From CAYOLL01 sp964404765 [NCBI: uncultured Gemmatimonadota bacterium] (lineage in GTDB: Bacteria > 4572-55), in assembly GCA_964404765.1 (NCBI GenBank), contig CAYOLL010000027.1:11544-50313 (forward strand): DNA of 38,770 nt. Reading direction: 5' to 3'. Positions 15,023-24,586 of the stretch are shown in pieces. The notes under the pieces are model-generated. The model worked only from the letters and a program-made list of their open reading frames with translations. It ran no database searches and was not told the origin of the DNA. Numbering within the stretch: the first letter of the stretch is position 1; each line of letters opens with the position of its first letter. The translations under genes and the position numbers were made by a program.

Positions 15023-16300
15023 TTAAATATCGACAACTTCCACCAGATGATACTGCTTCTGCCCCTTGCGCAGCACAAAAAAATGACCGTCAATGGTCTG
15101 GGCCAGACCGACCCGCGCCTTCACGTCGCTTTGGCGAAGATTGTTGACATAAGCGCCGCCGTTTTCCAGCAATCGGCGGGCTTCGCTTTTGGATGAACAC
15201 AGCGCGGTTGTCACAAACAGATCGATCGCGCTCACGCCATCACCTTCAAAATCCGTTTTGGGCAGTTGATTCCGCGGCACATCGCCAAAAATGTCCTTGA
15301 TTTCACTGCTGCTCAAGTCGGCCAACTCCTGCCCGAATAAGGCTTGCGACGCTTTTTGGGCGCGGGCCAGCGCCGTTGGGCCGTGCGTTAGCGCCGTCAC
15401 CAATTCGGCCAGTTTGTACTGGGCCAGGCGTTTTTCCGGGGCGGCTTGGTGGGATTCGGTCAGTTCGGCGATTTCCGTCTCAGTCAGCCAGGTAAAATAC
15501 TTGAGAAATGTGATGGCGTCTGCATCAGTGGCATTCAGCCAGAATTGGTAATAGCGATAGGGCGAGGTGAGTTCGGCGTCCAGCCAAACAGCGCCGCTTT
15601 CGGTCTTGCCGAATTTGACGCCGCTGCTTGATGTCACCAGCGGAAACACCAGGCCATGCGCTTTGACCCCGCGCAGCCGGCGAATCAATTCAATGCCGGC
15701 GGTGATGTTGCCCCATTGATCGCTGCCGCCCATTTGCAGTGTGCACTTGCAGCGGTCGTACATCTCCAGATAGTCGTAGGATTGCAGCAACATGTAGCTG
15801 AATTCGGTAAAGGAAATGCCTTCTTCCTGCTCCATGCGTTTTTTGACCGATTCTTTGGCCAGCATGTAATTGACTGTAAAATATTTGCCGATGTCGCGCA
15901 GAAAGTCAATCGCTTTAATGGACACCAGCCATTCGGCGTTATTGATGATGCGGGCCGGATTGGTTTTGACTTCAAAGTCGAGAAAGCGGTTCAACTGGGC
16001 TTTAATCCCTTGCAGATTGGCCTCGGTTTGCTCCAGGGTCAACAGTTGTCGCTCTTGGGTTTTGCCGCTGGGATCGCCGATCAAGCCCGTGCCGCCGCCG
16101 ACGATGCCGATCGGCGAATGCCCCATGCGCTGCAAACGGGCCAGGCACATGATCGGCAGCAGCGAGCCTACATGCAGGCTGGCCGCGGTCGGGTCAAAAC
16201 CGATGTAGGCGGTTAGTTTTTCTTTGCCGGCCGCTTCCTCCAAAGCTTCGGTGGTGTCGTGCACCAGGCCACGCCAACGGAATTCTTGGACGAAATTCAC
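15023..16300 (-). CDS. tyrS: Tyrosine--tRNA ligase
   Basis: 425 residues, the usual length of the bacterial TyrRS with a C-terminal S4 domain. Class I motifs: the HIGH-like HVGS at 43-46 (ASLHVGSLLP), the tyrosine pocket GGGTGLIGDPSG and GGSDQWGNITAG, and the KMSKS-like KFGKT at 229-233. The tail from about 355 (ALCSSKSEARRLLENGGAYVNN region) is the S4 RNA-binding domain. The start has AAGAAGGAGG 5 bases upstream. It follows the saccharopine dehydrogenase-family gene on the same strand after 195 bp that include a hairpin, so it probably has its own promoter. Confidence 0.97.
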   Translation of the reverse strand: MNFVQEFRWRGLVHDTTEALEEAAGKEKLTAYIGFDPTAASLHVGSLLPIMCLARLQRMGHSPIGIVGGGTGLIGDPSGKTQERQLLTLEQTEANLQGIKAQLNRFLDFEVKTNPARIINNAEWLVSIKAIDFLRDIGKYFTVNYMLAKESVKKRMEQEEGISFTEFSYMLLQSYDYLEMYDRCKCTLQMGGSDQWGNITAGIELIRRLRGVKAHGLVFPLVTSSSGVKFGKTESGAVWLDAELTSPYRYYQFWLNATDADAITFLKYFTWLTETEIAELTESHQAAPEKRLAQYKLAELVTALTHGPTALARAQKASQALFGQELADLSSSEIKDIFGDVPRNQLPKTDFEGDGVSAIDLFVTTALCSSKSEARRLLENGGAYVNNLRQSDVKARVGLAQTIDGHFFVLRKGQKQYHLVEVVDI

Positions 16301-16446
16301 ATTTTACCTCCTTCTTGAGTAATGCCAATTTGTTGAGCCTAAACCATCGCAGTTTTTTCGGTTACGGCGTGATGTTCAAATGGCGCTGCCGCCGGCCATT
16401 GATTGGCCAACTCATACCTGGCCGATGAACAGTTGCAGCCTCGGAA

Positions 16447-16479
16447 TAAACCTAACAGGTTTTTAAAACCTGTTAGGTT
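16447..16479 (-). terminator. Hairpin between saccharopine dehydrogenase-family gene and tyrS
   Basis: AAACCTAACAGGTTTT and its complement form a strong stem 17 bp after the stop of the upstream gene. The T-run lies within the stem rather than after it, so this may be a palindromic repeat serving as a terminator. Confidence 0.6.
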
Positions 16480-16495
16480 TGCAAAGCTGCGTATC

Positions 16496-17851
16496 TTACG
16501 CCGTCTTTTCGACCATCGGCACGGTCTTCTCGACGAATTTAAAGCCTAAGCCGGACAATTCGGCCAGGATCGGCTCGTAGATTGACGGATGCGTCGGCAG
16601 ATGGCAACCGGTTAGCGGCAAATCGCCTTGCAGAATAATTTTTACCGCCAGGGCTGCCGGCAGGCCGACCGTCTTGGCCATGGCTGTAAAACCGCCTCTT
16701 TCGCCGTATTCGATAAAAGTTGAGGTGATGTTGACTTTGCGCCCGTCGGGATACTCCACATCGGCATCGTGGAGCAGGATGACCATATCACGGCATTGCG
16801 GCGTTAAAGCCAATTTTTTATTGAGCAGGTGGGTCATCATTTCCGCGGCGGTTTCGCCTTCGGAGTCGATTTTCTCGTTGGAGAAAAGACCGAGCCAGCG
16901 CATGTTCTCCATAATCCGACCGGTCGGGCTGACATTCAAAAAGCTGGCCACGCGGTCTTCCAGATCGACGCCGTGCGCCAGATGCGGCATGAACATTTCC
17001 ACGACTTCGGCGTAGGTGCGTTCCTTAAGATTGGGGATGCGCAGCTTTTCGTTGGGCAAGCCGATGCGGACGATGTTCAGCCAAGTTTCGCTCCAGCCGG
17101 GCCAGCGCAGCGTACCGCGAATCATGGTGCGGGCGTGCTTAAGTCCGAAAGTCTGCTGGTACGACAGCGAGTCGCGGTTGGGATAGGCTTCCAGCACGCC
17201 GATACCGTCCACTTCCACCGGCCAGGTATGGCGGAACAATTGATGCCAGGGCACGACTTTGATATAGCCTTTTTCCAGGTATTGCGCGCCGTACTCGCCG
17301 GCCATGACCACGTTGCGCGGATTCCAGGTGATCACATACTTGAGCGGGTTGGTGATCGAATCCGGAGCCGGGATGCCGCTGCCATACGAGCGGAACGCCG
17401 TGATAATGCCGTTGTCTTTGCGGATGCGGCTGATCATGGCCATGGCTGACATGTGGTCGATGCCGGGATCGAGGCCATTTTCGCATAGAATGAGGACGCC
17501 GTGCCGCATGGCATCCTGCGACATGTCCCGCAATTGCTGATCCCGATACGAAACCGTCACCAGATGGGCGCCGTGCTCGATACAGGCCCGCGCTACCAAA
17601 TGTTGATAGGTCGGCGGAAGCATGTGGACAACCACATCGGCCTTCGATATCTGCATATTCAGCATATCACCGTCATGAATATCAAAATAGATGGCATGGC
17701 CGCGCGGATGGTTGTCAACCCGCTCCTGGGCAAGCTTCCAGTTACGGTCGCCGACGGTTACAAACCAATCATATTTTTCGGCGTTTGTGAGCAGATAGTC
17801 GATCATGTACGGCGAGCTTTGACCCGCTCCCAGAATTAAAATTCGTTTCAT
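16496..17851 (-). CDS. Saccharopine dehydrogenase family protein
   Basis: 451 residues. The N-terminal Rossmann motif is RILILGAGQSSPYMIDYLL. It is followed by DVVVHMLPPTYQHLVARACI, ENGLDPGIDHMSAM and FRSYGSGIPAPD, which are typical of the LYS9-like family that forms saccharopine or splits it to lysine or glutamate plus aminoadipate semialdehyde. The C-terminal part (GGFTAMAKTVGLPAALAVKI) closes the fold. Bacterial homologues may act in lysine breakdown or on related substrates such as carboxyspermidine; none of the flanking genes settles which. The ATG is preceded by GAGGAG. The protein is cytosolic and NAD(P)-dependent by family. Confidence 0.88.
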   Translation of the reverse strand: MKRILILGAGQSSPYMIDYLLTNAEKYDWFVTVGDRNWKLAQERVDNHPRGHAIYFDIHDGDMLNMQISKADVVVHMLPPTYQHLVARACIEHGAHLVTVSYRDQQLRDMSQDAMRHGVLILCENGLDPGIDHMSAMAMISRIRKDNGIITAFRSYGSGIPAPDSITNPLKYVITWNPRNVVMAGEYGAQYLEKGYIKVVPWHQLFRHTWPVEVDGIGVLEAYPNRDSLSYQQTFGLKHARTMIRGTLRWPGWSETWLNIVRIGLPNEKLRIPNLKERTYAEVVEMFMPHLAHGVDLEDRVASFLNVSPTGRIMENMRWLGLFSNEKIDSEGETAAEMMTHLLNKKLALTPQCRDMVILLHDADVEYPDGRKVNITSTFIEYGERGGFTAMAKTVGLPAALAVKIILQGDLPLTGCHLPTHPSIYEPILAELSGLGFKFVEKTVPMVEKTA

Positions 17852-18171
17852 AACAGGCTCCTCTTCGTTTGACGGGGTAACATAAACAATCTTGCGAAAG
17901 CCCGACGCAAGATGTATGAATCAGGCATTAAAAATGTCGCAAGTTAAAATAAACAGACACTTTTTTGAAAACTCCAATTTACAGCATCCCAACTTAGTTT
18001 GCCAGTCCTAAAAAACAAACCGGCGTAAGAAAAGGCAAACTTTTTTGTGGATATTCACGCGCTGTCGCTTGCGATTATCGGATACCGTGCAAAAATGTGC
18101 ATGACAATGGCGCTTATTTTATGTATCATACGCTCAATGTTATTCAGTTAAAGCTAACTTGCAATCAAAAC

Positions 18172-18229
18172 TGCGGTGTCATCTTGAGCGGAGTCGAAAG
18201 ATGCTTCGGCTTCGCTCAGCATGACCGCA
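18172..18229. repeat. Hairpin repeat (GTCAT..GAGCG type)
   Basis: TGCGGTGTCATCTTGAGCG pairs imperfectly with CGCTCAGCATGACCGCA, with an inner pair GAGTCGAAAGATG/CTTCGGCTTC. Such GTCATCYTGAGCG hairpins are known as dispersed repeats in many bacterial genomes. Confidence 0.6.
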
Positions 18230-18271
18230 ATATAGAAAGCAAAATAGCATAAGTACATTACGCGCAAGGCC

Positions 18272-18382
18272 GGATTGTCATGCTGGAAGCATCTTTTTTC
18301 AAAAATTACACTGTGCTTGATTCGAAAGGGATTCTTTCAGAATGACAATTTGTTAGCGTTCCTTAACTTAATGACATTGATC
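18272..18382. repeat. Dispersed hairpin repeat, copy A
   Basis: About 110 bp that closely match 37101-37220. Shared words include AAGCATCTTTTTTCAAAA, GTGCTTGATTCGAAA, GATTCTTTCAGAATGACA and TAATGACATTGAT. The arms TGTCATGCTGGAAGCATC and GATTCTTTCAGAATGACA (18276-18347) are inverted, so the unit folds. No target duplication is evident. Confidence 0.75.
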
Positions 18383-18451
18383 ATAGATCTGGCAAGCTTC
18401 AAAATTTATGGCCAGTTTTTTGCAATATTCCCGCGACGTTTAATGCACAAG

Positions 18452-18543
18452 GTTTATCGCGCCTTTCCATAGCGCGGTAAACCGCAACTGTAGCGCGAAT
18501 CGTCTTATTCGCGCGGGGATGCGATTTAGGCAAATCGCGCTAC
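18452..18543. repeat. Two adjacent GCGCG-type hairpins
   Basis: GTTTATCGCGC pairs with GCGCGGTAAAC (18452-18482). Directly after, GTAGCGCGAAT pairs with AAATCGCGCTAC (18490-18543), enclosing a smaller CGCGAAT/ATTCGCG stem. They are probably dispersed palindromic repeats; a regulatory role for the cyclase cluster is possible but unsupported. Confidence 0.5.
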
Positions 18544-18641
18544 ATTTCCTCAACATTTAACATTCTCGCGCACCACGCAACTGTTTGGGAGTAATTTTAC
18601 AAATCTGTTTCATGAGCCGAATATTATTTTTTAAAAATCCG

Positions 18642-18672
18642 CACTGACCCACACTGACCCGCATTCTATAAT
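18642..18672 (+). promoter_or_regulatory. Possible sigma-70 promoter of the cyclase cluster
   Basis: TATAAT at 18667-18672 is preceded, 17 bases away, by CTGACC at 18644-18649 (four of six matches to TTGACA). The -35 is part of a tandem repeat of CACTGACCC (18642-18660), which could be a regulator site. The expected transcript would start about 22 bases before the first cyclase ATG. The call assumes standard sigma-70 spacing in this lineage. Confidence 0.4.
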
Positions 18673-18701
18673 CACTTCTTGTATTAAATTTTGGAAAAAC
18701 C

Positions 18702-21700
18702 ATGCGTCAACTTTTACCTGACTTTATTGTCCACCAATATCAGCAGCGGCGCTTTCAAGGCCAGTTGCATGCGCTGACCATGTTTATCGATATTTCCGGC
18801 TTTACCCGCATGACCGAAACCCTTATGACCGGCGGCGAAGAAGGCGCAGAAATCCTGTCCGACATTCTGAACAGGTTATTTACCGATCTGGAAAACGCCG
18901 TCTATGGCTATGGCGGCTTTATTTCCACATTTGCCGGCGACGCTTTTACGGCCATTTTTCCTGAAGATGAGAAATCCCATGTCGTGCGCGACGGTTTTGC
19001 GAGTGCTTTTGCCATTCAAGCGGTATTCCATAATCACTGCAAGCAACATACCAAGTTCGGCGACTTTGAGTTTGAAGCCAAGATCGGCCTGTCGCATGGG
19101 TTGGTTGAATGGGGCATTGTCGGTGGTGAAGACAAAGCCTACTTTTTTCGTGGCCAGGCCATTGACGCCTGTGCCGCCGCCGAGCATCACGCCGTTGCCG
19201 GCGAAATCCGGTTGCATCCCGATCTTAACTTTGACATACTGGCCGATCAAGTTGAACTAACGCTTGAGGCTGAAGGTTTTCATCGCTTAATCGGTCTGGC
19301 AAATCCGCCCGAAAGCCGGCCTATCCACCTGGTCGATATTCCCGGTCAGGTGGCGGAATCTTTTTTGCCGGAAAGCGTGTGCAATTTTAATGCGATGGGT
19401 GAGTTTCGTAATGCCGTCTCTATTTTTGCTTCAATTTCCGCCTTTGATCCGGCTGGATTTCCCATCACTGCGTTGTCGAGTCTGGTGACGCTGATGTTTC
19501 GGCGGATCAAACAATTTGGCGGTTATTTTAACAAAATTGATTTTGGCGATAAAGGCTGCGTTGCCCTATGCGTCTTTGGCGCGCCGACGGCCTACGAGCG
19601 CAATCTCGACCGGGCGCTGGATTGGATCTTGGCTGTCAAAAGCGACCTGCTGAGCATGTCCACCGACGCGCCGCTTATTATCAAAATGGGCGTGGCCTAC
19701 GGAGCGGGCTATGCCGGCATCATCGGCGGACCGGGCCGTTGTGAATACACGGTTATCGGTGATGTCGTCAACCTGTCATCGCGCTTGATGGTCAAAGCTC
19801 CGGCTTATGAAGTTTGGGTATCGGAGGCTGTTTTTGCCCGGGTCAATCATGCTTTTGATTTGCAAAAGCAAGGTGAGCATGTTTTTAAAGGCATGGTTGC
19901 GCCGCAGTCAGTCTATCGTCTGGACAGCAAAAAAGTGCGAGCGGAGAAGCACTTTTCCGGCCAATTTGTCGGTCGAACCGCCGAAATAGCCGCCGTCGAA
20001 AATGCCTTCAAACCCTTATGGCGCGGACAATCCGGCGGCGTTGTCCATATTTACGGCGAGCCGGGCGTGGGCAAATCGCGCTTTGTCTTCGAACTCAAGC
20101 AGCGTTTCCCGGCCGCCCAATGGCTGTTTTTGCCTTGCGATGGCATTATTCGCAAACCTTTTAATCCGCTGGATCACTTCTTCTATCGTTTTTTTCAGCA
20201 GAGCGCCGGTCAAACGCCGGAAAAGAATCGCAAACGTTTTGAGATTGGCTATAACTTGTTGATTCAAGCGGCGCATGACCCGGCTATTCGGGCCGAGTTG
20301 ACCCGGCTTAAGTCGATTCTGGCCGGATTTTTAGGCCTGCCGAATCCAGGTGAATTATACGAACAGTTAGACGCTAAGCTGCGCTTTGAAAATACGCTGT
20401 ACGCCTTCAAGGAAGTTTTTAAAGCCATCAGCCTGCGCCAGCCGGTCATCATCGAGTTGGAAGACATGCAGTGGATCGACGATGTCAGCAGGCAGGCATT
20501 TGCCGTGATCTGCCGCAACATCGAGGACTTCCCCATCTGCGTGCTGGGCATTGGCCGCTACTTTGACGATCGCAAAAAGCCGCGCCTGCAGGTGGAAGCC
20601 ACGCCGGTGGAAATCGACCTGAACACGCTGCCGGAGCATGAAGTGACGCTCTTCATCAATTCGCGCCTGGAGGGCACGGCCACGCCCGAACTACTGCGCA
20701 GCCTGAGCGAGAAGACGCAGGGCAATCCCTTTTTTCTGGAACAGACGATCCAGTATTTTCGTGAGACAGGTCTGATTCGTCCAACCCAGATTAATCCGGC
20801 CATGTGGGAATTGAACACTGCCGTGGCTGTCAGCATTCCGGCCACGATTACCGACCTGCTGATCGCCCGTATTGACCGGCTGTCGGATCGACTTAAGCAG
20901 ATTACTCAAACCGCGTCGGTGATCGGCAAAGAATTCGATGTACAATTGCTGTCCGATGTCATCCTGGCCCTGGACGCCAACGCCGAAACCGACCTTAAAA
21001 TCATGCTGCACAGCGGCGAAGACGAGAATTTGTGGACGATTCTGGCCGAGTTGCGCGGCATCTTCAACCACGCCTTGCTGCAAAACACCGCCTATCACAT
21101 GCAGCTTACCCAACGGCGGCGTGATTTACACAAAATCGTAGCCGAATGTATCGAGCGCCTGGCGCCCAACCTGGAAAAGGTCTATGCCGATCTGGCCCTG
21201 CACTACGAGCGCGCCGAGGTGGACGACAAAGCCCGCGAGTACCTGAAAAAAGCCGCAGATTACTCCAAAGACCGCTTTGAGAATGAGAAGGCGATTGAGT
21301 TGTATGACCGGCTGCTGGCGTTGTTGGAGAAAGGGTTTGGAGTAACGCAAGGGCAAATTTCGGCAATCGATATCCAACCGCACAATCAATTTTTATTGGA
21401 ACTCTATGGCGACGCGGCCGGCAGCAAAGGCGATATACTCAAACTTATCGGACGTTATGCAGATGCCCTTGAAATTTTAGCTATTGCCGAAGCGATAGCA
21501 GAAAAAGTAAACGATATTGGTCGTTTTGGCTCTATTTTGAGCACAATCGGGCTTATATATTACAGTCAAGGCGACTATAATCAAGCGGCAGTCTACTATG
21601 AAAAACGACTTAGGCTGAGCGAAAGCGCCGGTGACACAAGCGGAGTTGCAACGGCTAAAGGATATATTGGCGGAGTTTATTTGGCAAAAGGATTGTTAAA

Positions 21701-22613
21701 GGAAGCAGTCGACTGTTTTGAAGTAAAGCTAAAACTTAGCCAGGAATTACAAAACAAAAAGGAAATTGCGATTGCTTTGGGCAACATTGGAATGGTTCAT
21801 GACATGAAAGGAGAACACGACCGCGCGCTTGATATGTACGAACGACAGCTTGCAATGTCAAATGAAATTAGTGACCGCCTGGGTCTGTCCAATGTTAATA
21901 TCAATAAAGGGTGCGTTCATTACGCGCTCGGCCAATTGGAAGCCGCCCGGCATTGTTTTCAAACAGCCCTAACCTTGTCTACGGAATTAGGTTATAAAAG
22001 AGAAATCGCCATCGCAACAGGCAATTTAGGCGAGGTTTACTGTGAGTTCGGACAGTATGAAGAAGCAATTTCGTGTTTAGAAAAACGCTATGCAATTAGT
22101 GAGGAGTTGGGCGAAAAAGCTGGAAAGGCCCTTGCATTGGGCTTCTTGGGCATTGTTTATCACAAAAAAGGAGAGAATATAGCTGCTTTAGATTGCACGG
22201 CTCAGGCGCTTCAAGTGGCAACAGAATTAGAAATGGATTACGACATGCTCCCTTTTTTGGTGGAGAAGGCTGAGTTACTTTATGAAGCGCAACGAATCGT
22301 TGAGGCCGCAAATTCGATTCAGGACGCAGTTGATTTGGCGACTAATACAAACCAATTTCAGTTTTCATTTAGGTTATCGCTGCTTCAGGCAAAAATTGCA
22401 TTACCAAGCTTAACGGATATAGAAAAAATGTTTACTCAATTCACCGAACCGGAAGAGCAAGCGTTATTAAATTACGAATTTTGGCAGTTTAATAAGGATG
22501 AGACGAGCCGCCAAAAAGCTTATGAACTCTACCGCTCATTATATGACACTTTTGGCAAATTTGATTATAAACGGAAGTTGGACGTACTAAGCCCGGTAAA
22601 TGGATATTATTAA
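18702..22613 (+). CDS. Soluble-adenylyl-cyclase-like protein: two class III cyclase domains, NTPase, TPR (1)
   Basis: 1303 residues with the domain order of animal soluble adenylyl cyclase (sAC). C1 (about 22-200) keeps both metal-binding Asp, D30 in FIDISGFTRMTE and D80 in FAGDAF. C2 (about 235-385) keeps K284 in DKGC and T350, the expected adenine contacts, and N357 and R361 in VVNLSSRLM. One intramolecular active site making cAMP is therefore predicted. An AAA/STAND-type NTPase follows, with Walker A GEPGVGKS (452-459) and Walker B VIIELED (582-588). From about 930 there are six or so TPR units of about 40 residues. There is no signal peptide, so it is cytosolic. The ATG has only a weak ribosome site (GGAAA). 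The secreted-protein gene follows after 19 bp. Confidence 0.9.
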   Translation: MRQLLPDFIVHQYQQRRFQGQLHALTMFIDISGFTRMTETLMTGGEEGAEILSDILNRLFTDLENAVYGYGGFISTFAGDAFTAIFPEDEKSHVVRDGFASAFAIQAVFHNHCKQHTKFGDFEFEAKIGLSHGLVEWGIVGGEDKAYFFRGQAIDACAAAEHHAVAGEIRLHPDLNFDILADQVELTLEAEGFHRLIGLANPPESRPIHLVDIPGQVAESFLPESVCNFNAMGEFRNAVSIFASISAFDPAGFPITALSSLVTLMFRRIKQFGGYFNKIDFGDKGCVALCVFGAPTAYERNLDRALDWILAVKSDLLSMSTDAPLIIKMGVAYGAGYAGIIGGPGRCEYTVIGDVVNLSSRLMVKAPAYEVWVSEAVFARVNHAFDLQKQGEHVFKGMVAPQSVYRLDSKKVRAEKHFSGQFVGRTAEIAAVENAFKPLWRGQSGGVVHIYGEPGVGKSRFVFELKQRFPAAQWLFLPCDGIIRKPFNPLDHFFYRFFQQSAGQTPEKNRKRFEIGYNLLIQAAHDPAIRAELTRLKSILAGFLGLPNPGELYEQLDAKLRFENTLYAFKEVFKAISLRQPVIIELEDMQWIDDVSRQAFAVICRNIEDFPICVLGIGRYFDDRKKPRLQVEATPVEIDLNTLPEHEVTLFINSRLEGTATPELLRSLSEKTQGNPFFLEQTIQYFRETGLIRPTQINPAMWELNTAVAVSIPATITDLLIARIDRLSDRLKQITQTASVIGKEFDVQLLSDVILALDANAETDLKIMLHSGEDENLWTILAELRGIFNHALLQNTAYHMQLTQRRRDLHKIVAECIERLAPNLEKVYADLALHYERAEVDDKAREYLKKAADYSKDRFENEKAIELYDRLLALLEKGFGVTQGQISAIDIQPHNQFLLELYGDAAGSKGDILKLIGRYADALEILAIAEAIAEKVNDIGRFGSILSTIGLIYYSQGDYNQAAVYYEKRLRLSESAGDTSGVATAKGYIGGVYLAKGLLKEAVDCFEVKLKLSQELQNKKEIAIALGNIGMVHDMKGEHDRALDMYERQLAMSNEISDRLGLSNVNINKGCVHYALGQLEAARHCFQTALTLSTELGYKREIAIATGNLGEVYCEFGQYEEAISCLEKRYAISEELGEKAGKALALGFLGIVYHKKGENIAALDCTAQALQVATELEMDYDMLPFLVEKAELLYEAQRIVEAANSIQDAVDLATNTNQFQFSFRLSLLQAKIALPSLTDIEKMFTQFTEPEEQALLNYEFWQFNKDETSRQKAYELYRSLYDTFGKFDYKRKLDVLSPVNGYY

Positions 22614-22632
22614 ATATAGAAAGGAGAATGTT

Positions 22633-24573
22633 ATGCGCTTTTTAAAATTGATTGGTTTTAAGCCAATTTTTGTAATTGTCTTGTTTTTACTGCCGCAAGC
22701 CCTGTTAGCTCAGGACGAAGGGGTTAATGTTGTCAACAGCGCCAAGGATACACTGATACAAGTTAATGACGCCGGTGTGTCTGTGCCGCTGGGTGTCTCA
22801 GCATCGCGTGTTTCGCGCAGTTTTCGGGTTCACGGCGGCGCAACGCGTGAGGAGGATGTAACTTATTTTAGTGTCAGCACCGCCGGGAATGTTGGTATCG
22901 GCACGGATAATCCGAGCGCGGCGCTCCACGTAACGGGCGGCAATTCTTTTTTTCAAGGCATGTCGTCAAGTGACACCTTAATGAACGTGGGCGATACCGG
23001 CATTAATGTTTCTTTGGGCGACGGTTCGAATCGCGTTTCACGTAGTTTTCGGGTACATGGCGGGGCAACCCGGGCTGGCGATACGTTTTTTAGCATCAAT
23101 GAGAATGGCAATGTGGGAGTTGGCACGGATAATCCTGCTGCCGCTTTTCATGTAACCGGCGGTTCTTCCTTGTTTGAAGGAGCATCTGTTGGCGATACGT
23201 TAATGAATGTTAACGATGACGGCGTAAATATCGCCCTGTCTGAAGGACGTGTTTCACGCAGTTTTCGGGTGCATGGCGGGGCAACCCGATCAACTGCGTC
23301 CCTTTTTTCCGTCAATAGCAGCGGCTTTATCGGCATCGGCACGGACGACCCGTTAGAATTGCTGGACATCGACGGCGGCGGCATCAATATCGGTCGCACC
23401 GACCGCGAAAATCCCGGTACGATGCGTTGGACCGGCGAGGATTTTGAAGGCTTTGACGGCGGGCAATGGCGATCATTTACCGCCACTGGTTCGGGCAGCG
23501 AGCTGTGGCAGACCAATGCGCATGGTGTACACTATACGGGCGGCAAGGTTGGCATCGGGACGCCGTACCCCTATCTTCAACTAACGGTTCAGGGCGACGG
23601 GATCGGGCTGCTGAATCAAAGCGGCAACCCGCGCGCTGTTATCGGCGCCTTTGCCGATGGAGAATTCGAGATGGGCTACTTGTCCTTGTACGGCGCGCAT
23701 AACCGGGAAACGATTGTTATGACCACCAACAGCGCCAACACCAATACCGGTTATATCGCCGTCATGGATTCCAACTACAATTACGGAGCCGTCATGTATA
23801 CCGAGGATAGCGGCGCCGGCCTTTTTGCGACGCATGGCCCCAACCGCAGTGTCAATACCTGGATCGGTTCACACTATGACAACCCTGACTTCGGTTTTAT
23901 CGGGGTGGAAAATGCGCAGGGCTGGGATCAGGTCGAGCTTAAAGTATCACCCGTTCCGGACCAAACCGCGACGGGCGTGGGTGAACTGGCCTTATACGGC
24001 CCCAATGGCTCCAGAAATGTTCTGCTCGGTAACTTCGGCAAGCGGCCTGACAACGGATTGGTGGGCGTGTTTGACGAATTCGGCGTAGAACAGGCGGCTA
24101 TTTGTGTCAACGATAACGGTCTGGGCGAAATCTACGGCGATGTCCTGAATGTGCCGATTGGCAGCGGTTTTCGTGCAAATAGCGAGATCGTCTATTCCAG
24201 CACAGTGGGTCCGGAAGCCACGATCTTTATACGTGGTACAGCGCAATTGATTAATGGCCGGGCCACGCTAATTTTACCGGATCATTTCCGAAGCGCGGCG
24301 GATGAAAACCGGCTGACCGTTCAACTGACCCCGCTGTCGGCCGATTCAAAAGGCTTAGCGGTTGTTCAAAAATCACTTGGCGGAATCATGATTCGAGAGC
24401 TATTGGCCGGAATCGGTAACTATGCCTTTGATTGGGAAGTCAAATGTGTTCGCAAAGATCAGCTTAATTTTCAAGTGGAGCGCGAAAAAAGCGCTTCACG
24501 CACCGCTTCTCCGCAGAGATCGCCACGTCGTGTAGCGGTTCCCACCGAAATTCCGAAACCTTATTTAGAATAG
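22633..24573 (+). CDS. Secreted repeat protein with 'VGIGTDNP' units and FCB-type C-terminal domain (1)
   Basis: 646 residues from ATG 22633, chosen because AAAGGAG precedes it and a signal peptide then starts at residue 1 (MRFLKLIGFK, hydrophobic core, ALLA with cleavage near 26); an earlier in-frame ATG lies inside the cyclase gene. Three tandem units of about 74 residues follow (39-112, 114-186, 188-252). Each has DTLxxVxDxGxx, RVSRSFRVHGGATR and GNVGIGTDNPxAAxHVTGG. The middle (about 290-540) is Gly/Asn-rich beta repeat sequence, fibre-like. The last 90 residues (RGTAQLINGRATLILPDHF, VQLTPLSADSKGLAVV, YAFDWEVKCVRK) match a domain common in surface proteins of FCB bacteria. It is likely exported and cell-surface or extracellular; no enzyme motif is seen. 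Confidence 0.8.
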   Translation: MRFLKLIGFKPIFVIVLFLLPQALLAQDEGVNVVNSAKDTLIQVNDAGVSVPLGVSASRVSRSFRVHGGATREEDVTYFSVSTAGNVGIGTDNPSAALHVTGGNSFFQGMSSSDTLMNVGDTGINVSLGDGSNRVSRSFRVHGGATRAGDTFFSINENGNVGVGTDNPAAAFHVTGGSSLFEGASVGDTLMNVNDDGVNIALSEGRVSRSFRVHGGATRSTASLFSVNSSGFIGIGTDDPLELLDIDGGGINIGRTDRENPGTMRWTGEDFEGFDGGQWRSFTATGSGSELWQTNAHGVHYTGGKVGIGTPYPYLQLTVQGDGIGLLNQSGNPRAVIGAFADGEFEMGYLSLYGAHNRETIVMTTNSANTNTGYIAVMDSNYNYGAVMYTEDSGAGLFATHGPNRSVNTWIGSHYDNPDFGFIGVENAQGWDQVELKVSPVPDQTATGVGELALYGPNGSRNVLLGNFGKRPDNGLVGVFDEFGVEQAAICVNDNGLGEIYGDVLNVPIGSGFRANSEIVYSSTVGPEATIFIRGTAQLINGRATLILPDHFRSAADENRLTVQLTPLSADSKGLAVVQKSLGGIMIRELLAGIGNYAFDWEVKCVRKDQLNFQVEREKSASRTASPQRSPRRVAVPTEIPKPYLE

Positions 24574-24586
24574 AAAGGAGAATGTT

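Larger units (their letters stand above)
17870..18640. other. 850-bp repeat-rich spacer between divergent genes
   Basis: The gap between the saccharopine dehydrogenase-family gene (-) and the first cyclase (+) has no credible gene. It contains a line of hairpin repeats: 18172-18229, 18272-18382 (also at 37101), 18452-18482 and 18490-18543. The part before 18120 is AT-rich without clear structure. A 65-residue frame over 18275-18472 is created by the repeat and is not called. Confidence 0.6.

Noticed and set aside
18172-18543. CRISPR-like array in the repeat-rich spacer
   Set aside because: The hairpins differ from each other and there is no regular repeat-spacer spacing or cas gene.
22600-22632. 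Upstream start for the first secreted repeat protein
   Set aside because: It lies within the cyclase gene, places charged residues before the signal peptide and has no ribosome site; ATG 22633 fits better.
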